Below the pieces are notes generated by a model. That model worked only from the letters and a program-made list of their open reading frames with translations. It had not been told where the DNA came from and searched no databases. The position numbers were made by a program, and so were the translations under genes. Positions 1 through 6,580 of a stretch of DNA of 10,279 bases are shown here, piece by piece. The DNA is taken from contig JASHYV010000172.1 of the NCBI GenBank assembly GCA_030064695.1, positions 1-10,279 on the forward strand, in the 5' to 3' direction. This DNA is from Thermoplasmata archaeon (GTDB lineage: Archaea > Thermoplasmatota > Thermoplasmata > UBA184). The stretch's first letter is position 1, and each line of letters begins with the position of its first letter.

Positions 1-1122
1 TTCGAGTTCGCCTGGGTCATGGACGACCTCAAGGAGGAGCGCGAGCGCGGCGTCACGATCGACATCGCGCACCGCCGCTTTGACACCCAGAAGTACTACT
101 TCACCATCATCGACGCGCCCGGCCACCGGGACTTCGTCAAGAACATGATCACGGGAACGAGCCAGGCCGATGCGGCCGTGCTCGTGTGCTCCGCGGCGGA
201 GGGGATCCAGGAGCAGACCCGCGAGCACATCTTCCTCTCCCGGACGCTCGGGGTCACGCAGCTCATCTGCGCGATCAACAAGATGGACCGCCAGGAGGTC
301 AACTACTCCGAGGCGAAGTACAACGAGCTCAAGGAGGAGCTCACGAAGCTCCTCAAGAACGTCGGCTACAAGGTCGCGGAGCAGGTCGTCTTTGTCCCGA
401 TCTCGGCGTTCAAGGACGACAACATCAACAAGGCGAGCCCCAACATGGCTTGGTACAAGGGGCCCACGCTCCTCCAGGCGCTCGACAACTTGAAGGTGCC
501 CGAGAAGCCGACGGACAAGCCGCTGCGGCTCCCGGTCCAGGACGTCTACACGATCACCGGCATCGGCACGGTCCCCGTGGGCCGCGTCGAGACCGGGAAG
601 CTCAAGGTCGGCGACAAGATCATCTTCCTCCCCAGCGGCAAGTCGGGCGAGGTCAAGTCGATCGAGATGCACCACGAGGCGGTGCAGGAGGCGCAGCCCG
701 GCGACAACGTCGGGTTCAACGTCCGCGGCATCGACAAGAACGACATCCGGCGCGGCGACGTCGCGGGCCCGACCTCGAACCCGCCGACGGTGGTCGAGAG
801 CTTCACCGCGAACATCCAGGTGCTGAACCACCCGAGCGTGCTCACGGTCGGCTACACGCCGGTCTTCCACTGCCACACGGCGCAGGTCGCCTGCGAGTTC
901 ACGGAGCTCCTGAAGCGGCTCGACCCGAAGACGGGCCAGACCGCCGAGGAGAACCCCCAGACGCTCAAGACCGGCGACGCGGCGGTCGTCAAGATCACGC
1001 CGAAGCGCCCGCTCGCCCTCGAGAAGTACAAGGAGTTCCCGCAGCTCGGCCGCTTCGCGGTCCGCGACATGGGTCAGACGGTCGCCGCCGGCGTCGTCGT
1101 CGACCTCAAGAAGCGCGAATAG
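1..1122 (+). CDS. tuf: Translation elongation factor 1-alpha (aEF-1A), 5'-truncated by window edge
   Basis: GTPase that carries aminoacyl-tRNA to the ribosomal A site. The reading frame is open from base 1, and 373 residues are visible. Archaeal EF-1A is usually about 425-430 aa, so roughly 55-60 N-terminal residues, including the P-loop (G1), lie outside the window. Visible motifs are the switch region around RERGVTID, G3 DAPGH (bases 112-126), G4 NKMD (277-288) and G5 ISAF. Domain 2 follows ([19 protein letters not shown]), then domain 3 ending in the conserved [16 protein letters not shown]. The archaeal rather than bacterial type is clear from the MHHE and VLNHPSV stretches. The first in-frame ATG, at base 19, is internal and not the start. 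S10 follows after 44 nt without a TATA-like box, the usual archaeal order, so the two are probably cotranscribed. No key residue appears altered in the visible part. Confidence 0.98.
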   Translation, partial: FEFAWVMDDLKEERERGVTIDIAHRRFDTQKYYFTIIDAPGHRDFVKNMITGTSQADAAVLVCSAAEGIQEQTREHIFLSRTLGVTQLICAINKMDRQEVNYSEAKYNELKEELTKLLKNVGYKVAEQVVFVPISAFKDDNINKASPNMAWYKGPTLLQALDNLKVPEKPTDKPLRLPVQDVYTITGIGTVPVGRVETGKLKVGDKIIFLPSGKSGEVKSIEMHHEAVQEAQPGDNVGFNVRGIDKNDIRRGDVAGPTSNPPTVVESFTANIQVLNHPSVLTVGYTPVFHCHTAQVACEFTELLKRLDPKTGQTAEENPQTLKTGDAAVVKITPKRPLALEKYKEFPQLGRFAVRDMGQTVAAGVVVDLKKRE

Positions 1123-1150
1123 GGCCGGGGCCCGCGGTCGGGAGCGAACT

Positions 1151-1160
1151 GAGGGAGGGG
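1151..1160 (+). promoter_or_regulatory. Shine-Dalgarno site of S10
   Basis: The purine run GAGGGAGGGG ends 6 nt before the S10 ATG at 1167. It contains GGAGG, complementary to the archaeal 16S 3' end. It supports that ATG over the much longer same-frame reading that runs back through EF-1alpha. Confidence 0.7.
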
Positions 1161-1166
1161 CCATCG

Positions 1167-1478
1167 ATGCCGCAGAAGGCCCGCATCTCCCTCACCGGGA
1201 CCGACTCCCGCAAGGTCGACTCGATCTGCAAGCAGATCCGCGAGATCTCCTCGAAGACCGGCGTGAAGATCGCCGGGCCGATCCCGCTGCCCACCAAGAA
1301 GCTCCGCGTGCCGGTCCGCAAGGGCCCGGACGGGGGCGGCACCAGCACGATCGACCACTGGGAGATGCGGATCCACAAGCGCCTCATCGACATCGATGCC
1401 GACGAGCGGGCGCTCCGCCAGGTGATGCGGATCCAGGTCCCCGACGGCGTCAACATCGAGATCGTCCTCACCGGGTAG
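1167..1478 (+). CDS. rpsJ: 30S ribosomal protein S10 (uS10, archaeal type)
   Basis: Small-subunit head protein of 103 aa, the normal archaeal length. The N-terminus [13 protein letters not shown] is typical of archaeal S10. The loop [19 protein letters not shown] and the following [12 protein letters not shown] are the conserved signature. The C-terminus ends in the expected strand ([12 protein letters not shown]). The ATG is preceded at 6 nt by a strong GAGGGAGGGG site. It lies 44 nt after EF-1alpha and 4 nt before the decarboxylase gene, so all three are likely on one message. No promoter-like AT-rich box is visible in the EF-1alpha/S10 gap. Confidence 0.97.
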   Translation: MPQKARISLTGTDSRKVDSICKQIREISSKTGVKIAGPIPLPTKKLRVPVRKGPDGGGTSTIDHWEMRIHKRLIDIDADERALRQVMRIQVPDGVNIEIVLTG

Positions 1479-1482
1479 CCGC

Positions 1483-2109
1483 GTGTTCGCCCCGGGCGCC
1501 GGACGGCCCGTCGGGGCGGGGGCGGCGCTGGTGCTGCTGCTCGCCATCCTCGTCGGCGTCCGCGTGCTGCCCTTCGCCCCGGTGGTCGTGGGCCCGCTGA
1601 TCGTGGCGGCGGCGCTCGTCGCCTTCTTCGCCGCCTTCTTCCGCGACCCCGAGCGCCCGATCGGCGACGGCGTCGTCTCCGCCGCCGACGGAAAGGTCCG
1701 GGCCGTGGAACGGGTGGGCGACCGCCTGCTCATCTCCGTCTTCATGAACGTGACCGACGTCCACGTGAACCGGGCGCCGCTCGGCGGGCGGGTGCTGGCG
1801 GTCGTCGGATCCGGTGAGGGCTTCCGGCCCGCCTACCGGCCGGACGCCGCCCACAACGTCCAGCGCGCCTACCGGATGGAGACCGAGATCGGCCCGATCG
1901 AGGTCGTGCAGCTCACGGGGATCGTGGCCCGTCGGCTCGTCTCGTTCGTGGGCCCCGGGCACCTGCTCGACCGCGGCCAGCGGTTCGGCATGATCGTGCT
2001 GGGGTCCCGCGTCGACGTCCTGCTGCCGGCGGACCGGGCGGAGCCGACCGTTCCCGTCGGGACCCGGGTCCGCGCCGGCTCGACGACGATCGCCCGGGTC
2101 CGCCCGTGA
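1483..2109 (+). CDS. asd: Archaetidylserine decarboxylase (short phosphatidylserine decarboxylase-type proenzyme)
   Basis: Pyruvoyl enzyme that converts archaetidylserine to archaetidylethanolamine at the membrane. The 208-aa GTG-start product has the compact architecture of the short Psd class. Two hydrophobic segments (about residues 12-29 and 31-53) are followed by FFRDPER and the catalytic domain. SAADGKV (D69) and DVHVNRAP (H94) match the Asp and His that support self-cleavage. LGSRVDVLLP holds the processing site: cleavage between G174 and S175 (bases 2002-2007) would turn the serine into the pyruvoyl group. The start is 4 nt after S10, and the stop overlaps the next gene in GTGA, so translational coupling is likely. 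The archaeal substrate is inferred from the host and from the paired synthase. A bacterial-type phosphatidylserine substrate would be the alternative. Confidence 0.93.
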   Translation: MFAPGAGRPVGAGAALVLLLAILVGVRVLPFAPVVVGPLIVAAALVAFFAAFFRDPERPIGDGVVSAADGKVRAVERVGDRLLISVFMNVTDVHVNRAPLGGRVLAVVGSGEGFRPAYRPDAAHNVQRAYRMETEIGPIEVVQLTGIVARRLVSFVGPGHLLDRGQRFGMIVLGSRVDVLLPADRAEPTVPVGTRVRAGSTTIARVRP

Positions 2110-2864
2110 CCGACCGCTGGCGGATCGTCGCCAACCTCGCCACGCTCGGCAACGCCCTGCTCGGGGTTGGCGCGATCCTGTACGTCCTCGCCGGGAACCC
2201 GATCTGGTCGATGCTCCTGATCGTGATGGCGATCGGCCTCGACGGGCTGGACGGCATCCTCTCCCGCCGGAGCACCGCGCCCCCGTCCTCGTTCGGTCGG
2301 ATCGCGGACTCGATCGCCGACGGCGTCACCTTCGGACTCGCCCCGGCGTTCCTGCTCGCCGTGCACACCGCTCATCCGGGCAGCTGGCAGCCGTTCGCGA
2401 CCGTCGCGCTGCTCGTAGCCGCCCTCTACGCTGCCGCCGCGTTCGCCCGGCTCACCTACTTCACCGCCCGGGGCTTCCAACGGCCGTACTTCCTCGGGAT
2501 CCCGTCTCCCCAGGCCGCCCTCGCGGTCGTGGTCGCGCTGCTCTTCCACGACACGCCGGCGTTCCAGTCGGTCCAGCCGATCGGCGTGCTGGTCGGCGCG
2601 AGCGCGATCGCGGTCCTCATGGTCGTTCCGATCCCGTATCCCAAGATCCGCCGGGGCTCCGTGCTCCGGTGGCCGATGGCGGCGACGGCCGCCGCCGCCG
2701 CGCTTACGCTCGTGCCGCTCCAGTTCCACCCGGCGGTCGGCTCCCCGCTGTACGACCTCGCGTACGCCGCCGCATTCGTCCTCCTGATCGGCGTGGCGAG
2801 CTACTATGTGGCGGGACCGTTCACCGTACCCCGTGGCGACCGCGCCGCGACGCCGGCCCCGTAG
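2106..2864 (+). CDS. pssA: Archaetidylserine synthase (CDP-alcohol phosphatidyltransferase family)
   Basis: Membrane enzyme expected to join CDP-archaeol and L-serine, releasing CMP and giving the substrate of the decarboxylase just upstream. The product is 252 aa with a GTG start inside a 4-nt overlap. The family motif sits between the first hydrophobic segments: D46-x2-D49-G50-x2-S53-R54, then G64, D68 and D72. The usual signature has Ala-Arg where this protein has Ser-Arg, and eight residues before the Gly where this has nine. All metal- and substrate-binding Asp residues are kept. Further hydrophobic helices lie at about 78-90, 97-113, 131-146, 156-176, 190-206 and 217-237. Serine specificity rests on the operon partner; inositol or glycerol-phosphate transferases share the fold, so the exact substrate is inferred. 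Confidence 0.88.
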   Translation: MTDRWRIVANLATLGNALLGVGAILYVLAGNPIWSMLLIVMAIGLDGLDGILSRRSTAPPSSFGRIADSIADGVTFGLAPAFLLAVHTAHPGSWQPFATVALLVAALYAAAAFARLTYFTARGFQRPYFLGIPSPQAALAVVVALLFHDTPAFQSVQPIGVLVGASAIAVLMVVPIPYPKIRRGSVLRWPMAATAAAAALTLVPLQFHPAVGSPLYDLAYAAAFVLLIGVASYYVAGPFTVPRGDRAATPAP

Positions 2865-3279
2865 CGGCGGCGCGGCCGCGATCCACCCTGCGAGGCTCTC
2901 CCGACGCGAGGCGCTCCTCTTCGAGGCCGGCATCAAGCTCGGGGGCATCTTCCACCAGTACCTGGGCACGCCCGTTTCGCCCGAGACGGCGGAGGGTCTC
3001 GCGCGGACGATCGAGCGCGCCGTGGCGCTGCAGCCGTACGTGGACGGCATCCGGGTCCGCATCGCCCCTCGCCGTGGGGGACCGACGGGCCGGGGTCGGT
3101 TCGCGTACCGATATCTCACGCCGACGATGCTCGACGCCACCGTGACGCTCACGGACGGCGAGGTCGTCGTCGAGGCCCGTCTCGCCCACTCGGCGGCGCT
3201 CCGCTACCCGCTGATGCGGGTGGTCCGCATCCGCTCGCGAACTCGGGTTACGGGCGCTGGGCGATCGGCACGTAGGTGA
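2806..3279 (+). CDS. mptD: Archaeal dihydroneopterin aldolase, MptD/DUF372 family
   Basis: Likely converts 7,8-dihydroneopterin to 6-hydroxymethyl-dihydropterin and glycolaldehyde in methanopterin/folate-type cofactor synthesis. Recognised from FEAGIKLGGIFHQYLGTPVS, ALQPYVDGI and LRYPLM. E40, Q76 and Y134 line up with Glu25, Gln61 and Tyr111 that I recall as active-site residues of the Methanocaldococcus enzyme. The E-to-Q spacing is identical (36), while the Q-to-Y spacing is about 8 longer because of a Gly/Arg-rich loop (about 88-99). The 157-aa product from ATG 2806 is longer than the roughly 115-120 aa family norm. The first 25 residues are Arg/Pro-rich, and GTG 2833 would give 148 aa. 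Neither start has a strong ribosome site. The gene overlaps the synthase by 59 nt and, convergently, citrate synthase by 32 nt. The family call is firm; the start is not. Confidence 0.8.
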   Translation: MWRDRSPYPVATAPRRRPRSGGAAAIHPARLSRREALLFEAGIKLGGIFHQYLGTPVSPETAEGLARTIERAVALQPYVDGIRVRIAPRRGGPTGRGRFAYRYLTPTMLDATVTLTDGEVVVEARLAHSAALRYPLMRVVRIRSRTRVTGAGRSARR

Positions 3280-4378
3280 GGTCGACCGGGCCCACGTACT
3301 TGGCCGTGGGCCGGATGAGGCGGAGGTCCTGGTACTCCTCGAGGACATGCGCCGTCCACCCCGCGACGCGGCTCGCCGCGAAGATCGGCGTGAACAGATC
3401 GCGCGGGATCCCCATGAGCGCGTAGACGCTGCCCGAGTAGAGGTCGACGTTCGGGTACAGCCCCTTCTCCCGGTGGACCACCTCCTCGACGCGGCGCAGC
3501 AGCTCGTAGTAGCGCAGGTTCCCCTTCGCCTCGCCGAGCTTGCGGGACCACTCGCGCAGGATCGTGGCGCGCGGGTCCTCGACCTTGTAGACCCGGTGCC
3601 CGAAGCCCATGATCCGCTCGTGGCGCGAGAGCTTGCCCTTCACGACCTCCTCGGCGAGGTCGGGCGTGCCGATCTCCTCGAGGAGCTCCATGACGCGCTC
3701 GTTGGCCCCGCCGTGGAGCGGCCCCTTGAGCGTCCCGATCGCGCTGGTGACCGAGGAGTAGAGGTCCGAGAGCGTCGAGGCGGTGACCCGGGCGGCGAAC
3801 GTGGAGGCGTTCAGCTCGTGGTCGGCGTGCAGGATGAGCGCCACGTCCATGGCGCGGGTCTCGAGCTCGCTCGGGGCCCGGTCCAGCATCGCGTAGAGCA
3901 GGTACGCCGCGTGGGAGAGCTCGGGCCGGGGTTCGAGCGGGGGGAGGCCGGTGCGCCGCCGGTGGTAGAGCCCCAGGATCGTCGGCAGCACGGCGGTGAG
4001 CCGCTGGGCCCCGCCGATCGAACTCGCGCCCGGCTTCGCCTCGTCGGGCTCGAAGAGCGCGAGCGCGCTCACGGTCGTCCTCAGGATGTCCATCGGCGCC
4101 GCGTCGGCCGGGAGGTCCGCGACCTCCTGGATCATCGCGGGCGGAAGCTCCCGGAGCTGCACGAACCGGGCGCGCAGGTCGGCGAGCTGCGTCGCGTTCG
4201 GGAGACGGCCGTACCACAGCAGGTACGCGACCTCTTCGAACGTGGACTGCGCCGCGAGGTCCCGGATGTCGTAGCCGTCGTAGATGAGCCGGCCCTTCTG
4301 GCCGTCGATGAAACAGATCCGCGACTCGAGCGCGACGACGTCCTCGAGCCCTCGCTGCACGGGCGTCGGGTCGACCAT
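3248..4378 (-). CDS. gltA: Citrate synthase
   Basis: Condenses oxaloacetate and acetyl-CoA to citrate, the entry step of the TCA cycle, in the cytoplasm. The 376-aa length fits the archaeal/Gram-positive dimeric form. N-terminal signature: IDGQKGRLIYDGYDIRDLA. Catalytic residues in order are H222 (GPLHGGANE), H261 (GFGHRVYK) and D312 (VDLYSGSVY). H187 in HADHELNAST is the conserved substrate-binding histidine. The C-terminus has the usual RPTAKYVGP. Together these give the complete His-His-Asp set with no disruption. The ATG at 4378 has GGAG about 5 nt upstream. The gene lies 33 nt downstream of the MFS gene on the same strand and is probably cotranscribed. A weak CATTAG stretch near 4416 might add an internal promoter. 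2-methylcitrate synthase is a related possibility that sequence alone does not exclude. Confidence 0.96.
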   Translation of the reverse strand: MVDPTPVQRGLEDVVALESRICFIDGQKGRLIYDGYDIRDLAAQSTFEEVAYLLWYGRLPNATQLADLRARFVQLRELPPAMIQEVADLPADAAPMDILRTTVSALALFEPDEAKPGASSIGGAQRLTAVLPTILGLYHRRRTGLPPLEPRPELSHAAYLLYAMLDRAPSELETRAMDVALILHADHELNASTFAARVTASTLSDLYSSVTSAIGTLKGPLHGGANERVMELLEEIGTPDLAEEVVKGKLSRHERIMGFGHRVYKVEDPRATILREWSRKLGEAKGNLRYYELLRRVEEVVHREKGLYPNVDLYSGSVYALMGIPRDLFTPIFAASRVAGWTAHVLEEYQDLRLIRPTAKYVGPVDLTYVPIAQRP

Positions 4379-4411
4379 GGAACTCCGCCGGCGCGCCCGA
4401 GCCGGGCCGGC

Positions 4412-5821
4412 CTAATGAGGCTTCGCGGCCGCGCTCGCTTCCCGGGGCCGTTCGACCACCTCGGCCGGTGCGGGAGCCGGTTCCGGCTCCAGCGTTCGGG
4501 CCCTCCGCTTCTGGTAGGCGACGGAGGCGGCGGCCCAGATCGGCACCGACGCGATGAGCGAGAGGCCCGCGACGAGGAAGACCAGCCGGAAGCTCCCGAC
4601 GACGGAGAGGAGGCCCGAGAGGCCGGCGCCCGCGACCGCGGCCACGCCGCCGAGCGCGCTGTTGACGCCGAGCAGGCTCCCCGCGTCCCGGCGCTCCAGG
4701 CCCCGGAAGAGGATCAGCGAGCTCGCCGTGGTGTAGATCGCGATCGCCGTCCCGAGGAGCACGTAGGTCACCAGGTTCGCGTCGAACTCGCCCTGCCGCG
4801 TGAGCACGACGAACGTGAAGCCGACGGTCGCGAGGTAGCCCAGGCTCCGGAAGTAGGTCGACGCCCGCACCACGCGGTCGGAGCCGAAGCGGTTCGCGAG
4901 GCCGCCCGTGACCGGGTAGACCAGGGTCTGCGCGAAGTTGTTGCCGAAATTCACGAGGAAGATGGCGGACGCCGTGAGCCCGGCGGAGTAGAGGTACGGG
5001 GTGTACGAGATGTTGTACAGGTTCGCCGAGAGGTTGAACAGGAAGCCGGCGGCCAGGATCAGCGGGAGCTCGTGGTGGAGCTCCTCCTTCGCCCAGAGCC
5101 GGAACCGGGCGAACGCCCCGCGCGCGGCCTTGGGCCGCCGGGGGAAGAAGGGGATCGGGATGCGGAAGGCGGCGCTCACCCGGATCCGCGCGGCGAGCGA
5201 GTCCGGGTGCTTCGCGACCTCGCGGCTCGAGGCGACCCGCCCCGGGTCGCGGACGGCGAACCAGATCGCGAGCGCGCTGACCGCCGCCAGGGCGGCGAGG
5301 ACGTAGAGCAGCGAGAGCAGCGCATCGTTCGCAAGGGTCCAGAAGTATCCCACGAGGAGGCCCAGGACCGACCCGATCATGCTCATCTCCTGGAACGAGG
5401 CGTAGGCGTTCGGGCGCTCCGCGGAGCTGAACTTCTCGAGGATCAGCAGGCTCGACGCGCTCGTACCCGCGGGCGCCACGAGGCCGATCATGGTGTAGAT
5501 CGCCAGCAGGCTGTCGAGCGACCCGACACGGGGCAGCAGCGCGTAGAGCGCGGCGTACCCGCCGTAGTTGATCACGAGGAAGAGGCGTCGCGCGGGGAAC
5601 CGGTCGGCCCAGTGCCCCCACGCGACGGACGAGAGGATCACGGCGGCGTTGAACAGCGTGGCCGCGAGGGCCACGTCGCCCCAGTTGCCGTGCAGCGGGA
5701 TCAGGATCAGCAGCGGCAGCACCACGCCGAAGCCGGCGGTCGCCGCGTTGATCGGCACGAAGACGAGCAGCCAGGGCCGCGCGAGGAGCCGACGCGGCCA
5801 CGTGTGGAGGGAGACCGCCAT
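4412..5821 (-). CDS. Major facilitator superfamily transporter, substrate unknown
   Basis: 469-aa integral membrane protein with about twelve hydrophobic helices in two halves. Motif A of the first half is GHWADRFPARR (residues 69-79). A weaker copy in the second half is GGLANRFGSDRVVR (306-319). This internal duplication is typical of MFS carriers. The halves are joined by a long basic cytoplasmic loop (about 190-250, with FFPRRPKAARG). The tail after the last helix (about 440-469) is rich in Ala, Pro and Glu. The ATG at 5821 lies about 33 nt from a TATA-like box, so the mRNA would be almost leaderless. It is the first gene of a two-gene unit with citrate synthase. An organic-acid substrate is tempting but not shown, and multidrug or sugar transport fit equally well. 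Confidence 0.88.
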   Translation of the reverse strand: MAVSLHTWPRRLLARPWLLVFVPINAATAGFGVVLPLLILIPLHGNWGDVALAATLFNAAVILSSVAWGHWADRFPARRLFLVINYGGYAALYALLPRVGSLDSLLAIYTMIGLVAPAGTSASSLLILEKFSSAERPNAYASFQEMSMIGSVLGLLVGYFWTLANDALLSLLYVLAALAAVSALAIWFAVRDPGRVASSREVAKHPDSLAARIRVSAAFRIPIPFFPRRPKAARGAFARFRLWAKEELHHELPLILAAGFLFNLSANLYNISYTPYLYSAGLTASAIFLVNFGNNFAQTLVYPVTGGLANRFGSDRVVRASTYFRSLGYLATVGFTFVVLTRQGEFDANLVTYVLLGTAIAIYTTASSLILFRGLERRDAGSLLGVNSALGGVAAVAGAGLSGLLSVVGSFRLVFLVAGLSLIASVPIWAAASVAYQKRRARTLEPEPAPAPAEVVERPREASAAAKPH

Positions 5822-5847
5822 CGCTCGGTCCCGCGCCTAGTCGCTCG

Positions 5848-5859
5848 TTACTTAATACC
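5848..5859 (-). promoter_or_regulatory. TATA-like promoter of MFS-citrate synthase unit
   Basis: On the minus strand this reads GGTATTAAGTAA, a rare AT-rich stretch in GC-rich surroundings. Its centre is about 33 nt before the MFS ATG. With the usual archaeal spacing of about 26 nt from box to transcription start, the leader would be only some 6-8 nt, so initiation would be leaderless or nearly so. This agrees with the lack of a Shine-Dalgarno site. Confidence 0.5.
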
Positions 5860-5930
5860 GGGCGACTGCAGTGGCGGCGCGGGTCCGGGGCCGGGCTCCG
5901 GCGTGCCGCCGAGGAACCCGTGCTCGGCAA

Positions 5931-5942
5931 CGCTTATTTACG
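5931..5942 (+). promoter_or_regulatory. TATA-like promoter of RAM-domain gene cluster
   Basis: CGCTTATTTACG, centred near 5937, is the only AT-rich stretch upstream of the gene. Usual archaeal spacing predicts transcription from about 5962, leaving a leader of about 20 nt that contains the GGAGTGG ribosome site at 5969-5975. This geometry supports GTG 5982 as the start. Confidence 0.5.
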
Positions 5943-5968
5943 CGGGTCGTGGTGGAGCCCCCTCGACA

Positions 5969-5975
5969 GGAGTGG
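5969..5975 (+). promoter_or_regulatory. Shine-Dalgarno site of RAM-domain gene
   Basis: GGAGTGG ends 6 nt before the GTG at 5982. It decides this start over in-frame GTG codons at 5949 and 5952 and an ATG at 5871. Confidence 0.55.
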
Positions 5976-5981
5976 CAGGGC

Positions 5982-6215
5982 GTGGCCATTGGCTTCGTAC
6001 TGATCAGCACGGCCCCCGCGAAGGAGCACGAGGTCTACACCGAGTTGCTCCGCGTGAAGGGGATCGTCGAGCTACACCCGCTGTTCGGCGAGTACGACCT
6101 GATCGCGAAGGTCGAGGCCGAGGACTTCAACGCGCTCGGCCAGCTCGTGGTCGACAAGATCCGGTCGGTCCCCGGCGTGATCGACACGAAGACGCTCACT
6201 GGAATCAAATTCTGA
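5982..6215 (+). CDS. Stand-alone Lrp/AsnC ligand-binding (RAM) domain protein
   Basis: 77-aa protein consisting of a single AsnC/Lrp effector-binding (RAM) domain. The beta-alpha-beta-beta-alpha-beta pattern is visible: GFVLISTAP, then a helix (EHEVYTELLRV), GIVELHPLFGEYDLIAKVEA, a helix (FNALGQLVVDKIRS) and VPGVIDTKTLTGIKF. There is no helix-turn-helix region, so it cannot bind DNA as Lrp does. Such short proteins (SraA-like) occur widely in archaea and form oligomers that bind amino acids or other small ligands. The GTG start is set by family length and by the GGAGTGG site. It opens a cluster with a membrane protein (10-nt gap) and a SAM-cleaving enzyme. Its ligand is unknown. It might modulate a full-length Lrp partner, which is not in the window. 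Confidence 0.85.
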   Translation: MAIGFVLISTAPAKEHEVYTELLRVKGIVELHPLFGEYDLIAKVEAEDFNALGQLVVDKIRSVPGVIDTKTLTGIKF

Positions 6216-6225
6216 AAGGTACCCG

Positions 6226-6558
6226 ATGTTCGATCTGATCGCGACCACGGTGTCGATTGGCGGCTGGCAGTTCCTGGCGATCCTCTTGCTCGTCTTCGGA
6301 CTGTTCCTGATCTTGGCGGGCGTCTTCACCGCCTATTTCGGGAGCGGAAAGAGCCGGACGATCGGCGTGGCGCTCCTGGTCGTCGGCCTCGTGGTCGGCG
6401 TGCTCACCGGTTACCTCTACCACACGGGGACGCTGGCCGGAGGCACCTCGGGCCAGTTGGGCGCGCTCATCTGGGAAGCCTTCCTGGTGATCGTCGCGGC
6501 CGTGATCGGAGCCCTCGTCGCGATCGGGATCTTCCTGGTCGCGATCATGAAGTCGTAG
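6226..6558 (+). CDS. Small three-helix membrane protein, function unknown
   Basis: 110-aa hydrophobic protein that I do not recognise as a named family. Three predicted membrane segments lie at about residues 13-37, 45-66 and 82-107. A short polar Gly/Ser/Lys loop (FGSGKSRT) separates helices 1 and 2, and a Gly/Thr-rich loop (TGTLAGGTSGQ) separates helices 2 and 3. The protein ends a few residues after helix 3. There is no signal peptide, cysteine pair or obvious catalytic motif. The ATG is preceded at 5 nt by GAAAGGT. It sits 10 nt after the RAM-domain gene and 22 nt before the DUF62 gene with no promoter of its own, so it is probably cotranscribed. Codon use matches its neighbours, which argues for a real gene. 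Confidence 0.75.
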   Translation: MFDLIATTVSIGGWQFLAILLLVFGLFLILAGVFTAYFGSGKSRTIGVALLVVGLVVGVLTGYLYHTGTLAGGTSGQLGALIWEAFLVIVAAVIGALVAIGIFLVAIMKS

Positions 6559-6580
6559 GCGCGCGCCGCGCGTCCGGTCT

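Larger units (their letters stand above)
5822..5981. other. Divergent intergenic region with two opposing promoters
   Basis: 160 nt between the divergently transcribed MFS gene and the RAM-domain gene. It holds one TATA-like box per direction, about 80 nt apart, and is GC-rich in between. A plus-strand frame stays open back to 5871, but it yields an Arg-rich sequence unlike the family and lies upstream of the predicted start of transcription. I read it as non-coding. I see no RNA gene or clear operator repeat here. Confidence 0.6.

Noticed and set aside
186..1166. Long in-frame upstream extension of S10 through EF-1alpha
   Set aside because: The extension is an out-of-frame reading of EF-1alpha. 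The S10 family length and the ribosome site at 1151-1160 fix the start at 1167.
1123..1166. GC palindrome (GGGCC..GGCCC) after the EF-1alpha stop as a terminator
   Set aside because: The stem is very short with almost no loop, no T-run follows, and EF-1alpha-S10 is normally cotranscribed.
3204..5930. A 908-codon open frame on the minus strand across citrate synthase and the MFS gene
   Set aside because: It is the out-of-frame shadow of both genes, with Arg/Pro/Ala-rich sequence and no motif.
5871..5981. N-terminal extension of the RAM-domain protein from ATG 5871
   Set aside because: The extra residues are Arg-rich and unlike the family. The TATA-like box at 5931-5942 lies inside this stretch, and the GGAGTGG site fits GTG 5982.
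3347..6238. A 963-codon open frame on the plus strand, opposite citrate synthase and the MFS gene
   Set aside because: It is Arg/Glu/Asp/Gly-rich with no domain-like sequence and lies fully antisense to two well-recognised genes. High third-position GC removes stops from antisense frames, which explains it.
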